A stretch of DNA of 64,000 nucleotides from Bordetella parapertussis (GTDB taxonomy: Bacteria; Pseudomonadota; Gammaproteobacteria; Burkholderiales; SG8-39): the NCBI GenBank assembly GCA_945862265.1, contig CAMAXP010000014.1, forward strand, positions 1-64,000, written 5' to 3'. This document shows, one piece after another, positions 34,888 through 46,254 of this stretch; positions within the stretch are counted from its first letter, which is position 1; each line of letters begins with the position of its first letter. The notes below the pieces were generated by a model, which had not been told where the DNA came from, made no database searches, and was given only the letters and a program-made list of their open reading frames with translations. The position numbers and the translations under genes are program-made.

Positions 34888-35265
34888 GTGGAACGCATCC
34901 CGGTGCACGTCGTCTCAGGCGGGCCCGGATCGGGCAAGACCGCGCTGATCGCAAGGCTTTGCTCGCAAAGGGCCGGCTGGCTGGGTCTCGTGAACGCAGT
35001 CCCTGCGGGCGCGGGCAGCAACCTGAAGCCGCTGGCCCCGGGGTGCCCGTGCTGTACCGGCAAGGTCGTGCTGCAGGTGTCGCTCGCGCGGGCGCTGCGG
35101 GAGACGCGCGCGACTCGCGCGCTGGTCGAGCTGGCCGACCCGGCGCATGCCCGGGCGCTTGAAAAGCTGCTGGGCGAGTTGCCTTTCAGTTTGTCGGTGG
35201 CCCCCGCCCGGCCGATTCTCCTACCCGATGACACGGGGCTCGTCGCGGCCTACCTCCAGCCCTGA
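34888..35265 (+). CDS. Short COG0523/CobW-like P-loop protein
   Basis: 125 residues with a Walker A motif GGPGSGKT (11-18), a GCPCC motif (52-56) that matches the metal-binding CxCC of COG0523 GTPases, and VELADPAHA (80-88) in the place of the usual ESGLADP Walker B. After this the protein stops at ~125 residues; the NKxD guanine motif and the whole C-terminal CobW domain are absent, whereas the family normally exceeds 300 residues. GTG at 34888 follows GAGG. Codon use matches its neighbours, and the frame is clean, so it may be a genuine mini-protein rather than decay. It is next to ntrX. Function unknown. Confidence 0.8.
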   Translation: MERIPVHVVSGGPGSGKTALIARLCSQRAGWLGLVNAVPAGAGSNLKPLAPGCPCCTGKVVLQVSLARALRETRATRALVELADPAHARALEKLLGELPFSLSVAPARPILLPDDTGLVAAYLQP

Positions 35266-35332
35266 TTGCGCCTGCCGTTGGCAGGGACGACAGCGCTCGT
35301 TATGATGGCGACGTCTGCTTTCATCCAGCGCC

Positions 35333-36787
35333 ATGCTGCTCCAGTTCGTCATCCTTTACCTGATCGTGTCCGTCGGCATCGGCCTGTATGCCGCGACCAA
35401 GGTCAAGAACTCCGCCGACTTCGTGGTCGCCGGCCGCCATTTGCCGCTGCCGTTCATTGTCGCCACAGTGTTTGCCACGTGGTTCGGCTCGGAAACTGTT
35501 CTTGGCATCCCCGCCAAGTTCCTCAACGACGGGCTCAAAGGCGTGGTCGCCGACCCCTTCGGCTCATCCATGTGCCTGATCTTCGTCGGCCTGTTCTTTG
35601 CCCGTCCGCTGTACCGCATGGGACTGCTGACGATAGGCGACTACTACCGCGTGCGCTACAACCGCGGGGTAGAACTCGCCGCGGCGATCTGCATCGTGAT
35701 CTCCTACTTAGGCTGGGTTTCGGCGCAGGTGACGGCGCTGGGCCTGGTGTTCAACGTGCTGACCGACGGTGCGCTTGCGCCTTGGCAGGGGATGATGATC
35801 GGCGTGGCGATCGTGCTCGTGTATACCCTTGCCGGCGGCATGTTCTCGGTCGCCTTCACCGACCTCTTCCAGATGCTGATCATCGGCGTGGGGATGGTCT
35901 ACATCGCGGTGGTCGTGTCGGGCATGGCCGGCGGCGCCGGCGTGGTGGTCGAGCACGCGAGGGCGGCGGGAAAACTGGAATTCTGGCCGGGGCTGGAGCC
36001 GCGCGACGTGATCGCGTTCGTCGCCGCATGGATGACGATGGCGCTCGGCTCGATTCCGCAGCAGGACGTCTTCCAGCGTGTCAGCGCGGCGAAGAACGAG
36101 AAGACGGCGGCGCTGGGTTCCGTGATGGGCGGCAGCCTCTATTTCTTCTTCGCCTTCGTGCCGATGTTCCTTGCCTACTCCGCGAGCCTCATCGACCCGA
36201 AGATGGTGGCCGACTTGCTCGCCAAGGACTCGCAGTACATCCTGCCGCGGCTGATCCTCGACCACGCCCCCTTCGCCGTGCAGGTGATGTTCTTCGGCGC
36301 ATTGCTGGCGGCGATTCTGTCGTGTTCCTCGGCGACGCTGCTCGCACCCTCGGTGACATTCGCCGAGAACGTGCTGCGCAACTTCTTCCCGAACATCACC
36401 GACGATCAGTTCCTGCGCATGCTTAGGATCGTGGTGCTGGTGTTCGCGATGGGGGTGCTGGCGTTTGCGATGGGCTCGAACTCGACGATCTACGGCATGG
36501 TCGAGAACGCCTACAAGATCACCCTGGTGGCGGCATTCACGCCCCTCGCGTTCGGCCTGTACTGGAAGCGTGCGACCACGCAGGGTGCGGCTGCCGCGAT
36601 GGCGCTGGGACTGGTGACCTGGATCTCGCTGGAACTCGTGGCGCCCGAGGGCTTCTTCCCACCCCAGTTTGCCGGCCTGTTCGCGGCCATCTTCGGGATG
36701 CTCGCCGGATCCCTGCTGCCGCAGTGGTACGGCGCGGCCCCTGCCCATGGCGAGCATCGCAGCACGGCTCGCCACGAAAAATCCTGA
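35333..36787 (+). CDS. Sodium:solute symporter (SSF family)
   Basis: 484-residue inner-membrane protein with about 13 hydrophobic helices. Family landmarks include the start ILYLIVSVGIGLYAATKVKN, ADFVVAGRHLPLP, and GGMFSVAFTDLFQM. It imports a small solute with Na+; the substrate (amino acid, organic acid or choline-like compound) cannot be inferred. A possible -10 (TATGAT) precedes it near 35301, and a small hairpin CCTGCC-GTT-GGCAGG at 35271-35285 separates it from the upstream gene. Confidence 0.93.
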   Translation: MLLQFVILYLIVSVGIGLYAATKVKNSADFVVAGRHLPLPFIVATVFATWFGSETVLGIPAKFLNDGLKGVVADPFGSSMCLIFVGLFFARPLYRMGLLTIGDYYRVRYNRGVELAAAICIVISYLGWVSAQVTALGLVFNVLTDGALAPWQGMMIGVAIVLVYTLAGGMFSVAFTDLFQMLIIGVGMVYIAVVVSGMAGGAGVVVEHARAAGKLEFWPGLEPRDVIAFVAAWMTMALGSIPQQDVFQRVSAAKNEKTAALGSVMGGSLYFFFAFVPMFLAYSASLIDPKMVADLLAKDSQYILPRLILDHAPFAVQVMFFGALLAAILSCSSATLLAPSVTFAENVLRNFFPNITDDQFLRMLRIVVLVFAMGVLAFAMGSNSTIYGMVENAYKITLVAAFTPLAFGLYWKRATTQGAAAAMALGLVTWISLELVAPEGFFPPQFAGLFAAIFGMLAGSLLPQWYGAAPAHGEHRSTARHEKS

Positions 36788-36790
36788 ACT

Positions 36791-36853
36791 TTATTTCTTA
36801 AACACCGCGCCAGCAGCCGTGTTCAAGGCAATCTTGTTCTGGTACAGGTACAT
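36791..36853 (-). CDS. Possible 20-residue peptide coupled to DUF423
   Basis: A 20-codon frame, MYLYQNKIALNTAAGAVFKK, whose ATG overlaps the stop of the DUF423 gene as TAATG, a common sign of coupled translation. No ribosome site of its own is seen and I know no homologue. It fills the 65-base gap between the DUF423 and symporter stops. It may be a real small protein, the tail of a lost gene, or chance. Confidence 0.3.
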   Translation of the reverse strand: MYLYQNKIALNTAAGAVFKK

Positions 36854-37236
36854 TACGGGGTGCGTAGCACTGCCCACGCAAACGCACCCCAGGCGAGGAT
36901 GAAGGCGGACCCGCCGAGCGGGGCCACGGCGCCGAGCCATCGTTCCCCCGTCAGCGCCAGCGCGTAGAGGCTGCCCGAAAAGAGCAGCACCCCGGTGGCC
37001 ATGAGCCATCCCGAGGCGCGCAATGCCACACTCCCCGGCAGGTGGAAGCACGCGAGCCCCACCAGCATCAAGCCGAGCGCGTGATAGAAGTGGTACTGCA
37101 CACCGGTCTGGTAGATGCCGAGCATCTCCGGCGACAACCGCGCCTTGAGCCCGTGTGCGCCGAAGGCCCCGATCGCCACGGCCGCCAGCGCGAGCAGGCT
37201 GCCCATCGACAGGAACAGCTTCGCGCCGGCCGGCAT
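36853..37236 (-). CDS. DUF423 small membrane protein
   Basis: 127 residues with four hydrophobic helices. The family signature is LAVAIGAFGAHGLK (here LAAVAIGAFGAHGLK) and YHFYHALGLMLVGL. Found widely in bacteria; role unknown. It starts one base after the metH stop, so it is probably co-transcribed with metH. Confidence 0.93.
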   Translation of the reverse strand: MPAGAKLFLSMGSLLALAAVAIGAFGAHGLKARLSPEMLGIYQTGVQYHFYHALGLMLVGLACFHLPGSVALRASGWLMATGVLLFSGSLYALALTGERWLGAVAPLGGSAFILAWGAFAWAVLRTP

Positions 37237-37237
37237 C

Positions 37238-40966
<3,729 letters not shown>

Positions 40967-40980
40967 GAGAGGGACTCCAG

Positions 40981-41019
40981 AAAACAAAAAACCCGTTCAG
41001 CTTGCGCCAGAAACGGGTT
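40981..41019 (-). terminator. Intrinsic terminator in the metH leader
   Basis: Minus-strand reading: AACCCGTT (41019-41012), a loop with an inner GGC-GCAA-GCT mini-stem, AACGGGTT (40997-40990), then TTTTGTTTT. It is 14 bases before the metH start codon, so read-through must be regulated for metH to be expressed. Confidence 0.85.
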
Positions 41020-41132
41020 GCGATCCTCGTCTCTTTAGCTGGATTTGTTTTTCCGGCAGGTGTGTCTTGCCGGGCGCCCGCAAGCTGAACCTCAAATCGG
41101 CGCTAACGCTTTGATGAAACAGCGTTACTACA
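41020..41132 (-). promoter_or_regulatory. Structured metH leader, candidate riboswitch or attenuator
   Basis: From the predicted start near 41132 the leader shows: hairpin TAACGCT/AGCGTTA (41104-41127, ten-base loop); GTTCAGCTTGCG (41090-41079), perfectly complementary to CGCAAGCTGAAC (41006-40995); hairpin CCGGCA/TGCCGG (41053-41073); and a single-stranded purine-rich stretch (41052-41020). The 12-bp helix would occupy the terminator loop and the first three bases of its 3' arm, so helix and terminator exclude each other. This is the layout of a riboswitch whose closing stem is the antiterminator. It lacks the SAH-riboswitch CUCG/AGGCUCG partners and a cobalamin B12 box, so the class is unassigned. 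Confidence 0.6.
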
Positions 41133-41138
41133 GGCGTT

Positions 41139-41168
41139 ATTGTCTCCGCCGCCGCAGGGGCGTGTCAA
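41139..41168 (-). promoter_or_regulatory. Sigma-70 promoter of metH
   Basis: Minus strand: TTGACA (41163-41168), 18-base spacer, GACAAT (41139-41144). The start point would be close to 41132, giving a leader of about 166 bases before the metH GTG. Confidence 0.65.
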
Positions 41169-41177
41169 CCGCGCACG

Positions 41178-41183
41178 TATAAT
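41178..41183 (+). promoter_or_regulatory. -10 element for the MFS gene
   Basis: Perfect TATAAT on the plus strand, about 30 bases before the chosen MFS start. No good -35 at the expected distance (the window around 41155-41160 reads CAGGGG). It lies back to back with the metH -35. Confidence 0.45.
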
Positions 41184-41211
41184 TGGCATGCTCGCCGAAG
41201 GCCGCATTCCC

Positions 41212-42519
41212 ATGCGGACATGTCCAATGGCCCGACCCGATCCTGCCGAGTACCCGCCAATGCGCCTGGCCCTGGCCATCTGGGGCCTGGGGGCTGGCCT
41301 GTACCTGATCGGCTTCTTCCAGCGCGTGGCGCCTGCCGTTATTACCCGTGAGCTGATGGCTGAATTCACGCTCACTGCCATGGCGCTCGGCAACCTTTCG
41401 GCCCTTTACTTCTATACCTATGTGGCCATCCAGATCCCTACGGGCGTGCTGGTCGACCACTGGGGTCCGCGACGCGTGCTGGCCGCCGGGGGGCTGCTGG
41501 CCGCGGTTGGCACCTTCGTGTTTTCCCAGGCGCCCGGGTATGGCCTGGTCGGCGTCGGACGATTGTGCGTGGGCGCGGGCGTAGGCGTCGCCTTCGTGGC
41601 GATGCTCAAGCTCGCCACGCACTGGATCCAGCCTTCGCGTTTTGCTTTGGTGTCGGGCCTTGCGCTCGCATGCGGAAGCCTCGGGGGCATTTCTGCCGGG
41701 GTACCGCTGCGCATCGCCGTAGATGCGATCGGCTGGCGAGGCGTGATGCTTGCGGCGGCGGTCGTTACGGCGGTTCTTGCCGCAGTGACCTGGGCCTTCG
41801 TGCGCGACGATCCGCGCGAGCGCGGCTACCGCAGCTACTCGAGCATCGCCGCTGGCGCGCGTCCGCAGCATTCGATGCTCGGTGGCATCCGCGAAGTGTT
41901 CCGCTATCGCAATGTTTGGCTCAACTTCATCGGGTGCGGCGCGATCACCGGGCCGATGCTTGCGTTCGGCGGCCTGTGGGGTGTGCCGTTCCTCGTGTCC
42001 CAGTACGGTTACTCGACCAGCCGGGCGGCGTTTGTGACCTCGGTGATGCTCGTCGCGTGGGCCGTGGGGAGCCCCATTGCGGGCGCGCTGTCCGACAGGA
42101 TGCGCCGCCGGAAACTGCCGATCGTCACAGGCGGACTTCTCGCCGCGGTGATGTGGACGATTCTCATCTACGTGCCGGGGCTGCCTTACTGGCTCGTGCT
42201 CGCGCTGATGATCGGCCTCGGACTTGCGTCCGGCGTGGTCGTGATCGGGTTCGCGTTCTGCAAAGAGTCGGCGCCCGCTGCGCTGGCAGGTACCGCATCC
42301 GGTGCGGTGAACATGGGCAATATGCTGGGCGGGATGGCGATGCAGCCGCTGATCGGGTGGCTGCTCGACCTCGGCTGGGACGGGGCCATGGCGGGAGAGG
42401 TGCGCGCTTACAGCTTTGCAGCCTACTCGGGCGGCTTCACGCTGATGCTGGTGTGGCTGGTCGCGGGGCTCGCGGCGTTTGCCTTCGCGCGCGAAACACA
42501 TGCGAAACAGGCGGCTTGA
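41212..42519 (+). CDS. Major facilitator superfamily transporter
   Basis: About 435 residues, twelve hydrophobic helices. The helix 2-3 MFS loop is seen as GVLVDHWGPRRVLAAGG, and its repeat as GALSDRMRRRKLPIVTGG. Probably an organic-acid or aromatic-acid transporter given the neighbouring pca genes (inference). ATG 41212 follows AAGG by ten bases and lies downstream of the TATAAT; ATGs at 41188, 41227 and 41260 are alternatives. It overlaps no neighbour; the thioesterase begins 32 bases later. Confidence 0.9.
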   Translation: MRTCPMARPDPAEYPPMRLALAIWGLGAGLYLIGFFQRVAPAVITRELMAEFTLTAMALGNLSALYFYTYVAIQIPTGVLVDHWGPRRVLAAGGLLAAVGTFVFSQAPGYGLVGVGRLCVGAGVGVAFVAMLKLATHWIQPSRFALVSGLALACGSLGGISAGVPLRIAVDAIGWRGVMLAAAVVTAVLAAVTWAFVRDDPRERGYRSYSSIAAGARPQHSMLGGIREVFRYRNVWLNFIGCGAITGPMLAFGGLWGVPFLVSQYGYSTSRAAFVTSVMLVAWAVGSPIAGALSDRMRRRKLPIVTGGLLAAVMWTILIYVPGLPYWLVLALMIGLGLASGVVVIGFAFCKESAPAALAGTASGAVNMGNMLGGMAMQPLIGWLLDLGWDGAMAGEVRAYSFAAYSGGFTLMLVWLVAGLAAFAFARETHAKQAA

Positions 42520-42551
42520 CGCGTGCGGAACCGGCGCATCATCATGGCCCC

Positions 42552-42995
42552 ATGCCAACCGACGAATCCGCACTCCCTTCCATCACGGGTCGTTTTCCCT
42601 GCGAAGTGCAGTGGGGCGATTGCGATCCCGCCGGGATCATCTTCTACCCCACTTACTTCCGCTGGTTCGATGCCGCGAGCTGGGCGTTGTTTGCTTGCGT
42701 CGGCTATACGGCCCGGCGCATGCGCGCCGAGGGGCGAGCCCTGCCGCTGGTGGCCGCCGAGAGCCAGTTCATCCATCCCGCGCAGCAGGCCGATCGCTGT
42801 GAGGTGCGCTCGACAATCGTCCGCTTCGGCGGCAAGTCGCTGGTCGTGGCCCATGAAGTCGTGCGTTCCGACGGCACGGTGATGGCCAAGGGGACGGAGA
42901 CCCGTGTGTGGAGCCGCCATGTGGACGGCCCCGGCTCGCCGATGAAAGGCGAAGCCATCGGGGACGACCTGAAGGCGCTGTTCCGCGCCCATTGA
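42552..42995 (+). CDS. 4-hydroxybenzoyl-CoA thioesterase-like hotdog protein
   Basis: 147 residues, single hotdog domain of the 4HBT family. The active-site block QWGDCDPAGIIFYPTYFRW contains the catalytic aspartate. It hydrolyses an acyl- or aroyl-CoA ester to the free acid. Beside pcaHGB it could release 4-hydroxybenzoate or a related acid from CoA (inference). Continues into pcaH after 27 bases. Confidence 0.9.
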   Translation: MPTDESALPSITGRFPCEVQWGDCDPAGIIFYPTYFRWFDAASWALFACVGYTARRMRAEGRALPLVAAESQFIHPAQQADRCEVRSTIVRFGGKSLVVAHEVVRSDGTVMAKGTETRVWSRHVDGPGSPMKGEAIGDDLKALFRAH

Positions 42996-43022
42996 TTCGT
43001 TTTAGCTGAGAGGAGAAACCCA

Positions 43023-43712
43023 ATGTCCGCAAGGGACGCCATGCAAATCGATCCACCGTACGACTCCCCCACGTACAAGAGCACGGCATTGCGCGCGCCG
43101 AAGCAATCCCTGATCCGCGTCGCACCTCACCCGCTCGAGCTCGCCGGGCCCACCTTCAGCCGGAGCTTCGCGAAGGAGTCAGAATCCGACCTGACCACCT
43201 GGGGCAAGAGCGCCCCGCAGGGCGAGAAAATGATCCTGGTCGGGCGTGTGCTCGACGAGGACGGCAAGCCCGTGCGCAACTCGCTGCTTGAACTCTGGCA
43301 GTGCAATTCCTCGGGCCGCTATGCCCATCCGGTGGACCAGCACAACGCGCCGCTCGACCCGAATTTCCTCGGCCAGGGCAAGGTGCTTACCGGCGACAAC
43401 GGGGAGTACCGCTTCGTCACGATCAAGCCCGGCGCCTATCCGTGGCGCAACCACCGCTGGGCCTGGCGCCCGGCGCACATCCATCTTTCGCTCTTCGGCA
43501 ACGCCTACGCGCAGCGCGTGATCACCCAGATGTACTTCCCGGCCGATCCGCTGCTCGCCATCGACCCGATCTACAACACCGTGCCCGATCCCGCCGCACG
43601 GGAGCGCATGATCTGCGCGCTCGACCTCGAGCAGGGCATCGAAGAGGAAGCGCTCGGCTATCGTTTCGACATTGTGCTGGGTGGCGCGCGCGCCACCCCG
43701 ATGGGGATCTGA
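43023..43712 (+). CDS. pcaH: Protocatechuate 3,4-dioxygenase beta subunit
   Basis: 229 residues. With PcaG cleaves the protocatechuate ring between the hydroxyls (intradiol) to give 3-carboxy-cis,cis-muconate. All four ferric-iron ligands are present: Tyr100 (GRYAHP), Tyr139 (GAYPWRN), His152 and His154 (RPAHIHLSLFG), with spacing identical to the known enzyme. ATG 43023 follows GAGAGGAGA. PcaG starts two bases after the stop. Confidence 0.97.
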   Translation: MSARDAMQIDPPYDSPTYKSTALRAPKQSLIRVAPHPLELAGPTFSRSFAKESESDLTTWGKSAPQGEKMILVGRVLDEDGKPVRNSLLELWQCNSSGRYAHPVDQHNAPLDPNFLGQGKVLTGDNGEYRFVTIKPGAYPWRNHRWAWRPAHIHLSLFGNAYAQRVITQMYFPADPLLAIDPIYNTVPDPAARERMICALDLEQGIEEEALGYRFDIVLGGARATPMGI

Positions 43713-43714
43713 TC

Positions 43715-44257
43715 ATGGGAAACAGGACACCATCGCAGACCATCGGGCCGTTCTTCCATGTCGGGCTCAAGTGGGAAGACGGGGACAAGGTGCAGTTCGC
43801 CGCAGCAGGCGAGAAGATCGTGCTGACCGGCTGCGTGTACGACGGCGCAGGCACGCTCATCGCGGATGCGATGGTCGAGACCTGGCAGGCCGATCCGGCC
43901 GGCAAGGTTCCGGGGGCCGGTGCTGCGGCGAGGGCCTACGGCTACAGCCGTGCCATGACCGCCACGGATGGCCGCTATACGATCGAGACGCAGATGCCCG
44001 GTGCTTGCCCCGGCCCCGGCGGCGAGAAGTACGCACCGCAGGTCAACGTGACGATCTTCGCGCGCGGGCTCCTCAAGGCGGTACGCACGCGCGTATTCGT
44101 TGCGGCGGCGGACGCAGTCAAGGACGACCCTCTCGCGCGTGCAGCCGGCGCGCGGGTGGGCACGCTCATTGCCGCCCGCGACGCGAAAGATCCGAAAGTG
44201 TGGCACTGGGACGTGCGGTTGCAGGGCAAGGACGAAACCGCGTTCATCGAGTTCTAG
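43715..44257 (+). CDS. pcaG: Protocatechuate 3,4-dioxygenase alpha subunit
   Basis: 180 residues, the non-iron subunit that completes the active site of PcaH. Typical opening TPSQTIGPFFHVGLKW, then ADAMVETWQADPAGK and PQVNVTIFARGLLKAV. Lacks the iron ligands, as expected for alpha. It sits between pcaH and pcaB in the same operon. Confidence 0.97.
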   Translation: MGNRTPSQTIGPFFHVGLKWEDGDKVQFAAAGEKIVLTGCVYDGAGTLIADAMVETWQADPAGKVPGAGAAARAYGYSRAMTATDGRYTIETQMPGACPGPGGEKYAPQVNVTIFARGLLKAVRTRVFVAAADAVKDDPLARAAGARVGTLIAARDAKDPKVWHWDVRLQGKDETAFIEF

Positions 44258-44263
44258 GCGCGG

Positions 44264-45583
44264 ATGTCCGGCAACCTCCTCGCGCGTACGCTGTCCCGGG
44301 CCTCCTTCACCGAGGCTCTCGGTGAGGAGGCTCTGGTGCGGGCCATGCTCGACTTCGAGCGGGCCCTCGCCCAGAGCCAGGCCGAGGCGGGGGTCATTCC
44401 CGCCGAAGCGGCCAAGGTTATCGAGGCTGCCTGCGGCACCACGAAGTTTTCGTTTGAGAAACTCGCTGCGGACGGGAAATCGGCCGGCGCCCTGGCGATC
44501 CCGGTGGTCAAGGGACTGACCGAGCAGGTGCGTGCCAGCGACGCAAAGGCTGCGTCGTTCGTCCACTACGGCTCGACGAGCCAGGATGTGCTCGATACCG
44601 CGCTGGTCCTGTGCATGCGCCCGTGCGTCGCCGAGATCGATCGTGTCCTTGGCATTGCAGTGGCACAGCTCGCCGACCACGCTCGCAGCAATGCTTCTGC
44701 AGTCATGCTTGGGCGCACGATGATGCAGCCCGCGACGCCGATCACCGCCGGGATCAAGATCGCCCGCTGGGCGGCCTCTTTGGGCCGGTGTCGCGCGAGG
44801 GTGGCCGAAGCTGCAAGGCAGGCGCTGTGCGTCCAGCTCGGCGGCCCGGTCGGGACGCTGGATGCGCTGGGCCCGGCGCGCACCAAGGTCCGCGCCGGCG
44901 TCGCGCAGCGGCTCGGCCTCGCCGATGCGCGCTCCTGGCACAGTCATCGCGACGCAATGCTGTCCTTCGCGTCGGCGCTCGCCATCCTGGTCGGCGCGGT
45001 CGGCAAGGTCGCTCGCGACGTGGCGCTCATGGCGCAACCGGAAGTCGGCGAAATGCTCGAATCGGCGCCGAAAAAGGGCGTAGGCGGCTCAAGCGCGATG
45101 CCGCACAAGCGCAATCCCGTGGCCTGCATGCAGGCGATCGCCGCGGCGACCCGTGCGCCGGGGCTCATGGCCACCCTGCTCCATGCCGCCGGCCAGGAGC
45201 ACGAGCGTGCGATCGGCGGATGGCAAGCCGAGCTGGCGACGCTGCCCGAGCTGGTGGAAACGGTGGGGGCGTCGCTGGATGCGATCGAGCGCATCGCCGG
45301 GGGGCTGGTGGTCAATGCGGCGCGGATGCGGCACAACCTTGACGCATTGCAGGGGCTCGTCTACTCGGAGCGCCTGTCGCGCCTGCTGATGCAAGACATG
45401 GACCGGGCCGCCGCAATGTCCCTGGTCGACGACTGGTGCACTGTGGCGGTTGCTGAAAACCGCAACCTCATGGAGGTCGCGGCTGCGGCCCGGCCGGACC
45501 TGCGATTGGAGGAGGTCTTTTCCGCCGAAGCGGTGGTCAGCGAACTGGCGCGGGTCCTCGAAGAGGAACTCGCGGCGCTCTGA
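44264..45583 (+). CDS. pcaB: 3-carboxy-cis,cis-muconate cycloisomerase
   Basis: 439 residues, fumarase/aspartase superfamily. Converts the PcaHG product to 4-carboxymuconolactone. Superfamily signature GGSSAMPHKRNPVAC, and YGSTSQDVLDTALVL earlier. Follows pcaG by six bases. The next pathway genes (pcaC, pcaD, pcaIJ, pcaF) and a PcaQ-type regulator are not in this window. Confidence 0.96.
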   Translation: MSGNLLARTLSRASFTEALGEEALVRAMLDFERALAQSQAEAGVIPAEAAKVIEAACGTTKFSFEKLAADGKSAGALAIPVVKGLTEQVRASDAKAASFVHYGSTSQDVLDTALVLCMRPCVAEIDRVLGIAVAQLADHARSNASAVMLGRTMMQPATPITAGIKIARWAASLGRCRARVAEAARQALCVQLGGPVGTLDALGPARTKVRAGVAQRLGLADARSWHSHRDAMLSFASALAILVGAVGKVARDVALMAQPEVGEMLESAPKKGVGGSSAMPHKRNPVACMQAIAAATRAPGLMATLLHAAGQEHERAIGGWQAELATLPELVETVGASLDAIERIAGGLVVNAARMRHNLDALQGLVYSERLSRLLMQDMDRAAAMSLVDDWCTVAVAENRNLMEVAAAARPDLRLEEVFSAEAVVSELARVLEEELAAL

Positions 45584-45604
45584 GCGGCAACCCTATTTGA
45601 CGCG

Positions 45605-46243
45605 CTATTCGGCGTCCGGTTGCTTCATCGGTTGTGCCCGGTCGAACGCGTCGAGATTCATGCATGCATCGAACACCCGCATGGTCGCCGGATAGGGCGT
45701 GAGGTCGCATTCGTAGCGCTTGGCATTGAAGATCTGCGGCACGAGGCAGCAGTCGGCCATCGTGGGCGTGTCGCCGTGGCAGTACGTCCCGGTGCCCGCG
45801 GTATTCGTCAGGTCCGCCTCGAACTTGGCGAGGCCCTCGGCCACCCAGTGGCGGTACCAGGTGTTGATCGCCGCCTCGTCCTGCCCGAGCCCGCGCTTGA
45901 GGTGCTGAAGGACGCGCAGGTTGTTGAGGGGATGGATCTCGCAGGCGATGAGCAGCGACAGCGAGCGCACCCGCGCCCGCCCGAGCAGGTCCTTGGGTAG
46001 CAGCGGAGGAAGTGGCTGCTTTTCCTCGAGGTATTCCATGATCGCAAGCGACTGCGTCAGCAAGTGCCCGTCCTCGATGAGGGCGGGCACGAGCTTCTGC
46101 GGGTTGATCGCCCCGAAGTCGTCCTTCCGGTGTGCGCCTTTGGGCAATGAGATCGCGCTCGACTCGTAGGCCTGGCCCTTGAGGTTGAGCGCGATCCGGA
46201 CGCGGAACGCCGCCGAGCTGCGGAAGTACGTGTACAGGAGCAT
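45605..46243 (-). CDS. Zeta-class GST: maleylacetoacetate or maleylpyruvate isomerase
   Basis: 212 residues. Glutathione-dependent cis-trans isomerase with the family's catalytic SSAAFRVRIALNLKG near the N-terminus. In the tyrosine (homogentisate) route the substrate is maleylacetoacetate; in the gentisate route it is maleylpyruvate. Because the neighbour is a short, fumarylpyruvate-type hydrolase, the gentisate use (NagL-like) is favoured. Converges on pcaB. Confidence 0.9.
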   Translation of the reverse strand: MLLYTYFRSSAAFRVRIALNLKGQAYESSAISLPKGAHRKDDFGAINPQKLVPALIEDGHLLTQSLAIMEYLEEKQPLPPLLPKDLLGRARVRSLSLLIACEIHPLNNLRVLQHLKRGLGQDEAAINTWYRHWVAEGLAKFEADLTNTAGTGTYCHGDTPTMADCCLVPQIFNAKRYECDLTPYPATMRVFDACMNLDAFDRAQPMKQPDAE

Positions 46244-46254
46244 CGGTTACCCGC

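Noticed and set aside
41020-41041. SAH riboswitch in the metH leader, from the GACGAGGA start
   Set aside because: Only the first eight bases match; the pairing CUCGUC strand and the pseudoknot partners are absent.
41020-41060. SAM-II riboswitch, from AGCTAAAGAG
   Set aside because: The short CCGGCA hairpin has a nine-base loop without the bases that should form the SAM-II pseudoknot.
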